Shown here piece after piece: positions 38,011 to 45,440 of a stretch of DNA of 64,000 nt. The translations under genes were made by a program, and so were the position numbers. Below the pieces are notes generated by a model. The model was not told the DNA's origin, made no database searches, and worked only from the letters and a program-made list of their open reading frames with translations. Positions within the stretch are counted from its first letter, which is position 1. Every line of letters begins with the position of its first letter. The DNA is from Peptostreptococcaceae bacterium (lineage in GTDB: Bacteria; Bacillota; Clostridia; Peptostreptococcales; Anaerovoracaceae): assembly GCA_016650175.1 (NCBI GenBank), contig JAENWG010000001.1, positions 1 through 64,000 of the forward strand, given 5' to 3'.

Positions 38011-39564
38011 TTACTTATCCTCCATTTCACTTTCTATATCATATAATGGTTTTAACTTATCAAATATTTTTGAAAACACATCGCTATATATCTTTTTATA
38101 TATCTTATGTTCTTCCATATCAGGCTTAAACTCAGATGTTATATGCACCATTTTATCAATTGCCGAAAATATATCTTTATATTCTCCTATCCCTACGTAC
38201 GCAAGTGCGGCGCTTCCAATTACTGCTGCTTCACAGGTTTGAGTCCTGTATACTGGAAGTCCAAACATATTAGCTGTTATTTGAGCTATCTCGCCACTTT
38301 GAGAACCTCCTCCTGCTATATATATTGATTCAGTATTAACCCCCATTTGCTTCTCTAATGTTTTCATACCGTCTATTAGTGCAAAATTGATTCCTTCTAT
38401 AATTGCTCTATATATATGAATTCTGGTATGAATATCCGAAAACCCTATCGCTGCTCCTCTTGCGTTTGGCATAGCCACTCCAGGAGTGAAATATGGCTGA
38501 AATATTAGCCCATCACAGCCTGGCTTTATTTCTTTTAATCTTTTGTTTAAAAGTTCTTCAGCTGATACTCCAAGTTTACTAGCTTCCTTTTCTTCTTTTT
38601 CGGCAAATTCTTTTTTAAACCAAGATATTAACCAGTAACCTCTATATATTTCTATTTCAGGACTATAGTGTCCATTTACACCGGCAGGATATGACGGAAA
38701 GAACTTTTGAGGTTCTACATACCTGTCTATAGTATACTGAATTGTCGCTGTAGTACCAAAACTTATTGCTCCTTTTTCAGGTGTTACACATGATAGCCCT
38801 ATAGTTTCGCAGCCTTTATCAGAAGCCGTAGCAACAAAAGGTATTCCTTCTTTTATTCCTGTCTCTTCTGATGCTTTTTTTGTAATCCTACCTATTACCG
38901 TGCCAGGATCAACGAGCTCAGATAGCTTTTCTTTTGGCACAGGCATAACAGGAAATGTTAGACCTTTTTCATCCATCCATTCTTGTTTTTTATGATTAAA
39001 AGGTACATGTCCAATAATACTTGCTTTACTGTCTACCATTTCACCTGTAAACTTAAAGTTCATATACCCACTAAGCATTAGATATTTATCTGTCTTTTCC
39101 CAAATGTCCTTTTCGTTTTCCATAATCCAGTTACAAGGCGATGCTTGTTTTATCATATTAACAGTCTCAGTCATACCTGCAACCTTAAATATCGCTTTTC
39201 TTTTAATGTCTAAAACTGTTTTACCCTCCGCTTTTCTTTTGTCAAGCCAAAGAATAGCAGGTCTTAAAGGTTTACCTTCTTTATCTACGCATACATTTGT
39301 GTCCCTAATTGTAGTTATGCTTACAACTACAATATCTTCCCATAAGCTTTCTGCTTTTAGTTTAAGAGCAACTGAAATATTGCATATGTTTTCCCAATAA
39401 AAATCACTCTCTTGCTCAGCCCAGCCTGGGTTCTTGCTAAAATATGGCTTTTTAAAAGCCACTTTTTCTTTAGCTACTATATTTCCATCAGGGTCTATAA
39501 GCACACCTCTTGCACTTTGCGTACCTATATCAAAAGTAAGGGCCAGTTTTTTTACTTCATCCAT
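38011..39564 (-). CDS. FGGY-family carbohydrate kinase
   Basis: A two-domain ASKHA kinase. ALTFDIGTQSARGVLID is the N-terminal phosphate-binding motif, the catalytic aspartate is in ATASDKGCETIG (D249), and IYIAGGGSQSGEIAQITANMFGLPV is the adenosine-binding block. It lacks the features I would expect of a true glycerol kinase, so the substrate is open: glycerol, alkylglycerol or another polyol. It is directly followed by the AGPS-like gene with no gap and overlaps DUF1667 by eight bases. The kinase therefore most likely makes the phosphate substrate for the dehydrogenases of the same operon. GAGGAG precedes the ATG. Confidence 0.88.
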   Translation of the reverse strand: MDEVKKLALTFDIGTQSARGVLIDPDGNIVAKEKVAFKKPYFSKNPGWAEQESDFYWENICNISVALKLKAESLWEDIVVVSITTIRDTNVCVDKEGKPLRPAILWLDKRKAEGKTVLDIKRKAIFKVAGMTETVNMIKQASPCNWIMENEKDIWEKTDKYLMLSGYMNFKFTGEMVDSKASIIGHVPFNHKKQEWMDEKGLTFPVMPVPKEKLSELVDPGTVIGRITKKASEETGIKEGIPFVATASDKGCETIGLSCVTPEKGAISFGTTATIQYTIDRYVEPQKFFPSYPAGVNGHYSPEIEIYRGYWLISWFKKEFAEKEEKEASKLGVSAEELLNKRLKEIKPGCDGLIFQPYFTPGVAMPNARGAAIGFSDIHTRIHIYRAIIEGINFALIDGMKTLEKQMGVNTESIYIAGGGSQSGEIAQITANMFGLPVYRTQTCEAAVIGSAALAYVGIGEYKDIFSAIDKMVHITSEFKPDMEEHKIYKKIYSDVFSKIFDKLKPLYDIESEMEDK

Positions 39565-39931
39565 AACGTTTCTCCTCAGTGTTCATTGTAGCTATAACAT
39601 TTATTCCTGTATCCAATACGTTTTCTATAACTATATCTCCTACCTTTAGCTGTCTTTTAATAACAGTTGTTCTAAGAACGTTCATAACCTGAAACACCTT
39701 TTCTTTTGGTATTTCACTTTCCGTTCTAACGGGAAGATACGGCATACTGTTAAAGGTTGTCTTAACTGTAGTGGTTAGCATTCTTTTGGGGTTGAATATT
39801 TCATTATTAGCAAAATCTATTCCCTTTATGCATTTATTCCCGGTGACAACAAGTTTGTTATCTTCAAGGACTGTAGCATTTAATTTACATCCATTAGGAC
39901 ATACTATGCAGGTAAACGTCTTATCAATCAC
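39557..39931 (-). CDS. DUF1667 protein (Fe-S-type partner of GlpA/B-like enzymes)
   Basis: A 124-residue protein with four cysteines near the N-terminus: TCIVCPNGC and NKCIKGIDFA. This spacing is the DUF1667 signature and suggests an iron-sulfur or zinc site. These proteins are found downstream of GlpA-like and pyridine-nucleotide-disulphide-type oxidoreductases and presumably pass electrons. The GTG start at 39931 has GGAGG seven bases upstream. It overlaps its upstream neighbour by four bases and the FGGY kinase by eight, so the whole set is translationally coupled. Confidence 0.88.
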   Translation of the reverse strand: MIDKTFTCIVCPNGCKLNATVLEDNKLVVTGNKCIKGIDFANNEIFNPKRMLTTTVKTTFNSMPYLPVRTESEIPKEKVFQVMNVLRTTVIKRQLKVGDIVIENVLDTGINVIATMNTEEKRYG

Positions 39932-41157
39932 TTGCTCACCTCCATAACAAATCTAATCTCAGAAACATCTTCTATGTTCACTTTTATTTTTTCCATTTCT
40001 GGAGGTTTAAGATTTAAATATTTCTTTCTAAATATTTCTTCATCTTTATTATATACTTTTACTACGGCATTTTCTCTAATTCGTGAAGTCCTAAAATAGA
40101 AAGTAGCCGTTTCGCTATCTTTTACTATTTTTTGAGGTACTACATATCCAAAATCTGAAGTAAAATTGACATCTATCGTTTCGGCATCACTTTTATCTCT
40201 AATTGCAGCAAACTTTCCTGCCTCTTCTCCGCTTTCACTTACATAATCAACTAGATCGTTTACATGAAGAGCATTTCCACATGCATATATTCCATTAACC
40301 AAGGTTTCGTAATACTGGTTTACTATAGCACCTTTAGTGTATTTTGACATAGGAACATCAAGTGTTTTTGGTAGTTCGTTTTCAGGTATTAAGCCAACTG
40401 ATACTATCAAAGTATCACAGCTAACATATTCTTCTGTACCATTTATTGGTTCCATCTTTTCATCTACTTTACTTATTGTAACTCCTTCAAGTCTATTTCT
40501 GCCATGAAGTCTAGTTACTGTATGCGAAAGATAAAGGGGAATATCAAAATCCTCTAGGCACTGGTATATATTTCTAGTGAGTCCGCTTGGAGAATCTTTT
40601 GCTTCATATACTCCTAAAACACTAGCGCCTTCAAGTGTTAATCTTCTAGCCATGATTAATCCAATGTCGCCAGAACCAAGAATTACGCATTTTCTTCCTG
40701 GCATTTGCCCATTAACATTTAAGTAATATTGAGCCAATCCTGCTGTAAACACGCCAGCTGGCCTGCTTCCATGAATGGCAACTTGCTTTGGCGTTCTTTC
40801 TCTGCATCCTGTTGCAAATATTATCTTTTTCGTTTCAATATTTTCTAGTTTTCCGCTGCTACTTAGTAAAAGATTAAATCCGTCTTTCTTTTTTGTAACT
40901 TTAGACACAAATGTTCTTAGCTTAAGGGAAACATCTCTCTTCATTAATTCATCTATAGATCTATTAGCATATTCACAACCAGAGAGTTTTTCTCCATATT
41001 TAATTAATCCAAACCCGTCATGAATACACTGTTTTAAAACTCCTCCGAGTTTATCTTCTCTTTCTATTAAAAGCACTTTGGCTCCGTTTTTATCTGCGGA
41101 TATAGCTGCCGCTAATCCGGCTGGGCCTGCTCCTATTACTGTTACATCATATTTCAT
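39928..41157 (-). CDS. NAD(P)/FAD-dependent oxidoreductase (GlpB-position partner)
   Basis: Two dinucleotide-binding motifs are visible: VTVIGAGPAGLAAAISADKNG at the N-terminus and KCVILGSGDIGLIMARRL in the middle. CRERTPKQ sits between them and ACGNALHVNDLVDYVSESG near the C-terminus. The architecture is that of the pyridine nucleotide-disulphide oxidoreductase superfamily, lacking the CxxxxC redox pair of lipoamide dehydrogenase. It likely transfers electrons from the GlpA-like dehydrogenase to NAD+ or the reverse, with DUF1667. The track start at 41232 is too far upstream; ATG 41157, with GGGTGA upstream and an 11-base overlap with the previous gene, is preferred. Confidence 0.88.
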   Translation of the reverse strand: MKYDVTVIGAGPAGLAAAISADKNGAKVLLIEREDKLGGVLKQCIHDGFGLIKYGEKLSGCEYANRSIDELMKRDVSLKLRTFVSKVTKKKDGFNLLLSSSGKLENIETKKIIFATGCRERTPKQVAIHGSRPAGVFTAGLAQYYLNVNGQMPGRKCVILGSGDIGLIMARRLTLEGASVLGVYEAKDSPSGLTRNIYQCLEDFDIPLYLSHTVTRLHGRNRLEGVTISKVDEKMEPINGTEEYVSCDTLIVSVGLIPENELPKTLDVPMSKYTKGAIVNQYYETLVNGIYACGNALHVNDLVDYVSESGEEAGKFAAIRDKSDAETIDVNFTSDFGYVVPQKIVKDSETATFYFRTSRIRENAVVKVYNKDEEIFRKKYLNLKPPEMEKIKVNIEDVSEIRFVMEVSK

Positions 41158-42844
41158 TTTTTTCACCCAGAAGAATATAGCTGTCTTCATAGCCCTTTCT
41201 GACTTTATTAAGAGGAATGCCTTTTTCTTCACTAATCATTTTAGCAACCTGAGGTCCACAAAATCCGCCTTGGCATCTTCCCATACCAGGTCTCGCTCTT
41301 CTCTTTATTCCATCAACCGTATCGCACCTTAGAGGACTTCTCATAGCATCTACTATTTCGCCTTTACTGATTTCTTCACACCTGCATACTATTTCACCAT
41401 AATCAGGATTTTCTTCTATATATTCTCTTCTATTATCTTCATCCATTTCACTTATTCTAGGAAAGCTATTCCTATACTTATTAAAATTCGTTTTTTCAAT
41501 AATATCTGGCATTTCATTTTTAAGGATTGTGGCTATTTCTACCGCAATAGCAGGAGATGCTGTAAGCCCTGGAGACTGAATTCCTGCAGAGTGGATAATG
41601 TTCTTAGTATTTCTTCCTTTTTCAACTATGAAATCTTCCTCATAAGTAGCGGCTCTAACTCCTGTAAAATATGTGATTATATCACTACCTGAAAGCCAGG
41701 TTCCTGCTTTTTTTTGTTTCTTAAATATATTATCAATGCTTGATTTTTCAGTATCAAAGTTTTCTTTTTCACTTGTCTCTATGGCATTAGGTCCTACTAA
41801 GACATTACCATCAACCGTAGAAACTATGCCTCCACCCTTTGTATGATTACTTTTTTTGTCACCGTTAAAAGAATTAACTGAAGTATATATGGTATTAATG
41901 TTTTTTTTGGCTTCCTTATCAAGGATTGCATTTGTTCCTTTTCTTGGATGTATTGAGAAAAATCTGTCGCCCGCCATTTTAGCTATTTCTTCACAAAATA
42001 CTCCAGCCGCATTGATTGTCATTTTAGGATAAATTTCACCTCTGTTTGTTTGTACAGATGTAATTTTCTTATCCTCTACCTTAATACTAATTACAGCAGT
42101 GTCTAATGAGATAGCTACACCATTTTCTATAGCATTTTCAGCGAGTGCTATTGTTAATCCATATGGGCATACAGTTCCTGCTCCATCAAAATATAGTCCA
42201 TATTTAATATCCTTCGAAATTCCAGGTTCTTTATTAAATAGTTTCTTTCTTCCAACAAAATGAGCTCTTCCAGCTGCAGTTAAGTTGAAATATGGCAACG
42301 TAAGAATCACAGGTATTAACAAATTATTTTTTGTAAAACAAAGATATTGACCACATCTGTTAAACTTTACATTAAGATCATTGCACATATCATCATACAT
42401 CTCATTACCAATATTATTAAGTTTCTTTTTAAGTAGTCCTGGTTTAATGTCTATACCGGGATGAACCATTCCGTCATTTCTTGATGATGCATGTAATGCT
42501 ACGTCATATTCCTTTTCTACTAGCAATATATCCAAATCATATTTTGATAGCTCTCTTGCTATGGCGCAGCCTACAACTCCGCCTCCAATTATTAGTACAT
42601 CAGGCTTTTTACCTTCTAGCTTTTTGTCATTAATAGACGAGACTATAGTCTTCGCTTCTACTAAATTTTTTACAACTATATCGTTTACAACATGAACTCT
42701 GCTTCCTTGTTTAGCTACAAGCAAACCCGCTGAAACTTTTTCATCCCAAGAAGAAACTTCTCCAGATAATATAACCTTATCATCTATGAGTTTTGCCTTA
42801 ACATTATTCCCAAATTCATTTTTCAGTTTTCTATTCATATTCAT
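41147..42844 (-). CDS. GlpA-like FAD dehydrogenase with BON-like N-terminus and BFD-type Fe-S tail
   Basis: Residues 1-60 (KLIDDKVILSGEVSSWDEKVSAGLLVAK...VHVVNDIVVK) resemble a BON domain. The catalytic flavin domain follows, with VLIIGGGVVGCAIARELSKYDLDILLVEKE and SRNDGMVHPGIDIKPG, as in glycerol-3-phosphate dehydrogenase GlpA. The C-terminal IVCRCEEISKGEIVDAMRSP and RCQGGFC form a [2Fe-2S] BFD-like domain. It should oxidise a glycerol-phosphate-type substrate to the DHAP-type ketone. The BON-like extension is not usual for GlpA and could bind membrane or lipid. It is first in the operon, with GGAG six bases before the ATG and a promoter/operator directly upstream. Confidence 0.87.
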   Translation of the reverse strand: MNMNRKLKNEFGNNVKAKLIDDKVILSGEVSSWDEKVSAGLLVAKQGSRVHVVNDIVVKNLVEAKTIVSSINDKKLEGKKPDVLIIGGGVVGCAIARELSKYDLDILLVEKEYDVALHASSRNDGMVHPGIDIKPGLLKKKLNNIGNEMYDDMCNDLNVKFNRCGQYLCFTKNNLLIPVILTLPYFNLTAAGRAHFVGRKKLFNKEPGISKDIKYGLYFDGAGTVCPYGLTIALAENAIENGVAISLDTAVISIKVEDKKITSVQTNRGEIYPKMTINAAGVFCEEIAKMAGDRFFSIHPRKGTNAILDKEAKKNINTIYTSVNSFNGDKKSNHTKGGGIVSTVDGNVLVGPNAIETSEKENFDTEKSSIDNIFKKQKKAGTWLSGSDIITYFTGVRAATYEEDFIVEKGRNTKNIIHSAGIQSPGLTASPAIAVEIATILKNEMPDIIEKTNFNKYRNSFPRISEMDEDNRREYIEENPDYGEIVCRCEEISKGEIVDAMRSPLRCDTVDGIKRRARPGMGRCQGGFCGPQVAKMISEEKGIPLNKVRKGYEDSYILLGEKNEI

Positions 42845-42867
42845 AAATTACTCCAAATACTTTTTGA

Positions 42868-42885
42868 GTTGACCGACCGACTAAC
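42868..42885. promoter_or_regulatory. Predicted TetR-family operator
   Basis: GTTGACCGACCGACTAAC is an imperfect palindrome (GTT...CG..CG...AAC) built on a GACC repeat. It covers the -35 of the tetR gene and the start region of the divergent operon. A repressor bound here would block both units. Confidence 0.55.
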
Positions 42886-42897
42886 TAGTGTTATTAT
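42869..42897 (+). promoter_or_regulatory. Promoter of the tetR-type gene
   Basis: TTGACC (42869-42874) and TATTAT (42892-42897) have a 17-base spacer. It overlaps the divergent promoter so closely that the two -10 boxes share bases. Confidence 0.75.
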
Positions 42898-42921
42898 ACT
42901 ACTATAGAAGAAAAAGTTCAA
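42893..42921 (-). promoter_or_regulatory. Promoter of the GlpA-like operon
   Basis: On the minus strand TTGAAC (42916-42921) and TATAAT (42893-42898) have a 17-base spacer. Transcription would start near 42886, at the edge of the predicted operator. Confidence 0.8.
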
Positions 42922-42939
42922 TACTTTTAGGAGGAAATC

Positions 42940-43512
42940 ATGGCAGCGCCAAAAAATGATAACATACGCAATAGGATTTTAGATGTTGCTTCATGTATGC
43001 TACAGGAAAAATCTTTTAACAGTATTTCCCTATCTCAAATTGCAAAGAAAGCAGAGATATCTAAAGGAAGTATATATTACTATTACAATTCAAAGGATGA
43101 TTTACTTTATGATATTGCTGATATCTATTTAAGCCAACTTTACAGTGATTTATTAATTTGGGTTGATAACAAAGAAAAAGACACTTCCTTGCCTAGACTT
43201 TTATACTTTTCATTACATGGAGGTATCGAAGAACCTGAGAAGAATTTAAGACTTCATCTGGTAATGGATGCTATCGCTGGTAATGTTGAGATTACTGAAA
43301 AACTTAATAAAAAATATAAAGAATTTAAAGATATTTTTTCTGCTAAGATCATGGAAAGAATGGCAACCCCCGATTCCAAAAAAGCATCATATTACGGATG
43401 GTTACTTCTAACTATAATCGACGGAGTAGTAATTCAGAACCTACTTGGAAACAAAGAGCTGATAAACGAAGACTTTATAAATATGACAGTAGATTTAATC
43501 GAAAAAAATTAA
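42940..43512 (+). CDS. TetR/AcrR family regulator
   Basis: A 190-residue regulator. The N-terminal helix-turn-helix reads RILDVASCMLQEKSFNSISLSQIAKKAEISKGSIYYYYNSKDDLLYDI, and an all-helical ligand domain follows. The ATG at 42940 has AGGAGG six bases upstream. It is divergent from the GlpA-like/AGPS-like operon and shares an overlapping promoter region with it, so it is the likely local repressor. TetR proteins of this kind frequently sense hydrophobic or acyl ligands, which would suit a lipid-derived substrate; the actual ligand is unknown. A weak hairpin terminator follows the stop. Confidence 0.92.
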   Translation: MAAPKNDNIRNRILDVASCMLQEKSFNSISLSQIAKKAEISKGSIYYYYNSKDDLLYDIADIYLSQLYSDLLIWVDNKEKDTSLPRLLYFSLHGGIEEPEKNLRLHLVMDAIAGNVEITEKLNKKYKEFKDIFSAKIMERMATPDSKKASYYGWLLLTIIDGVVIQNLLGNKELINEDFINMTVDLIEKN

Positions 43513-43530
43513 GCTCATAAAGGGCTTTTA
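43511..43530 (+). terminator. Weak terminator after the tetR-type gene
   Basis: AAGCTC, a short ATAAA loop and GGGCTT followed by TTATAGG, right at the stop codon. The stem has six pairs including one G-T. Confidence 0.45.
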
Positions 43531-43532
43531 TA

Positions 43533-43854
43533 GGTTCTATAATAAATGTTGGGGTAACTGGTTAAATAGTTATTTCAACATTTTTAAGTTTTTGCAAAAA
43601 AAGATAAAAAGCATATTATGATTAGTTCTAAGCATATGGTGACAGCTTATTTATGTTTAAGGGCTTAAAGTGGTAGTCTATAAGTAAGATTTAAGCACAA
43701 ATTATGTGTTTTTTGTGAATATCTATTGACATATTAATAATAGGACTATATTATATAAGGTTATTAAAATTAAGATATATTATAAACTTAATACCCATTT
43801 TTAATAAAATGTGCTTTACACATAGAATAGGAGATTTGTATGAATACAAATCAA
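43533..43854 (+). repeat. Long direct repeat copy A1: ISL3-type end plus aspD promoter and start
   Basis: This 322-base stretch, from GGTTCTATAATAAATGTTGG to the first codons of aspD, is repeated with few differences at 51971-52289. Its first 70 or so bases match the left end of the ISL3-family remnant at 52866. The rest carries a promoter and ribosome-binding site. No other gene lies in the gap between the tetR-type gene and aspD. Confidence 0.85.
43726..43754 (+). promoter_or_regulatory. Promoter of aspD-aspT
   Basis: TTGACA (43726-43731) and TATTAT (43749-43754) have a 17-base spacer. The leader of about 80 bases ends in AGGAGA seven bases before the aspD ATG. Confidence 0.8.
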
Positions 43855-45438
43855 TACGAAAAAAACTTAGAACAACTAGGTGCATTTGAAATTGCATCAA
43901 AAATGCTCAAGTTAGCGAAAAACAACGAAAATAACAATAGTTATCTGAATGCGGGACGTGGTAATCCAAATTGGATTAATACCCAGGCAAGACTTGCATT
44001 TCCAAGATTTATGGAATTTGGTGTTAAGGAGTCTGAAAGTACAATGCATGAAGACAATCTAGCCGGATACACTACACTGGAGGGAATTGCTGGCAGATTT
44101 GATGCTACTTTGGATTTAAGCAAGACAGAAGACGTTTTTATAAAGGAATCTCTAGATTATGCTGTTAATACCTTGGGTATTGACAGAGATGCCTTAGTGA
44201 AAGAGTTCACGGATGCAATAATCGGAAACAACTATCCGGTACCTTCCCGTTGCTTAGTTAACACAGAAAAGATAATCAATGCATATCTTCAAGATACCCT
44301 TTATAACGGTGTTCCTTTGGCAGATTCCACGCAGGTATTTCCTACAGAAGGCGGAACGGCGGCCATTTGTTATATTTTTAATTCTCTTAAAAAGAATAAT
44401 TTAATTAAAGAGGGGGATAAGATTGCCATTAACACGCCTATTTTCACCCCATATATACAAATCCCTAAGTTGACTACTTATGAAATGGTTGAAGTAAATT
44501 TGGTAGCGAGTGAAGAAAACAATTGGGAGGTTCCAGTGGATGCACTGGATGTTTTGGAAGACGAGAGTATTAAAGCATTCTTTTTAGTGAACCCATCTAA
44601 TCCAGGATCTCGAGCACTAGATAGTAGACTTCTAAAAAGAATTAAAAAAATCTGTGAAAAACGTAAGGATTTGATTATTATTACGGATGATGTTTATGGG
44701 ACATTTTCAGAGGATTTTCAAACTGTTTATTCCGTTGCCCCATATAATACCTTGCTTGTGTATTCATACTCTAAACTTTATGGATGTACGGGATGGCGCC
44801 TTGGATGCATAGCTATGAACAAAAAGAATGTTTTTGATGATTTGATTGCTCATTTGCCTGAAGAAAAATTAAAACTTCTTGATGAAGACTATGGCATCGT
44901 GACTTTAGAACCACGTACGCTTCCTTTTATTGACCGTTTAACTGCAGATAGTCGTTCAATAGGGCTTTATCATACTTCAGGGTTGTCTACACCGCAGCAG
45001 GCAATGATTGCTTTGTTTTCTTTGACACATTTGGTTTGTAATGACGGTGATAAATATATTGAATCCACTAAGAAAATTGTGGCTAAGCGTTATCATTTGC
45101 TCTTTGAAGAATTAGGAATCAAAGAGGATAACACTCGTGAAAATGCTAAGTACTATTCGCTCATTGATATTTATACTATAGCGGCACGTTTGTATGGTAA
45201 GGATTTGGAAATATATATGCGGAAAAATTTTGAAGAGATTGACTTCTTGTTGAATCTTGCCAAAGAAGAAGGCGTTGTCATTATGGAAGGTGTTGGATTT
45301 GCGGCACCAGCAGGAGTATTGAGAGTTTCTCATGCAAACCTAACAGATGATGCTTATATTAAGATTGCTAAACGCATAAAAGTATTATTAAAAGAATATA
45401 ATGATAAAATGAAGTCATCATTAGAATTGAGGGATTGA
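43840..45438 (+). CDS. aspD: Aspartate 4-decarboxylase / aspartate aminotransferase (AspD)
   Basis: A large (532 aa) fold-type I PLP enzyme. YLNAGRGNPNWINTQARLAF near the N-terminus, NPSNPGSRALDSRLL in the aspartate-binding region and the PLP lysine in YSYSKLYGCTGWRLGC distinguish AspD from ordinary aminotransferases. It decarboxylates L-aspartate to L-alanine and CO2, consuming a cytosolic proton. With the aspT antiporter in the same operon, as described for lactic acid bacteria such as Tetragenococcus, it forms a proton-motive metabolic cycle. AGGAGA precedes the ATG. It lies between ISL3-type remnants, suggesting acquisition by transfer. Confidence 0.95.
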   Translation: MNTNQYEKNLEQLGAFEIASKMLKLAKNNENNNSYLNAGRGNPNWINTQARLAFPRFMEFGVKESESTMHEDNLAGYTTLEGIAGRFDATLDLSKTEDVFIKESLDYAVNTLGIDRDALVKEFTDAIIGNNYPVPSRCLVNTEKIINAYLQDTLYNGVPLADSTQVFPTEGGTAAICYIFNSLKKNNLIKEGDKIAINTPIFTPYIQIPKLTTYEMVEVNLVASEENNWEVPVDALDVLEDESIKAFFLVNPSNPGSRALDSRLLKRIKKICEKRKDLIIITDDVYGTFSEDFQTVYSVAPYNTLLVYSYSKLYGCTGWRLGCIAMNKKNVFDDLIAHLPEEKLKLLDEDYGIVTLEPRTLPFIDRLTADSRSIGLYHTSGLSTPQQAMIALFSLTHLVCNDGDKYIESTKKIVAKRYHLLFEELGIKEDNTRENAKYYSLIDIYTIAARLYGKDLEIYMRKNFEEIDFLLNLAKEEGVVIMEGVGFAAPAGVLRVSHANLTDDAYIKIAKRIKVLLKEYNDKMKSSLELRD

Positions 45439-45440
45439 TT

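Noticed and set aside
37676-38242. 188-residue plus-strand ORF with hydrophobic, Ser-rich sequence
   Set aside because: It is antisense to the AGPS-like and FGGY genes, which carry clear family motifs; the Ser/Ile-rich composition is typical of a reversed frame.
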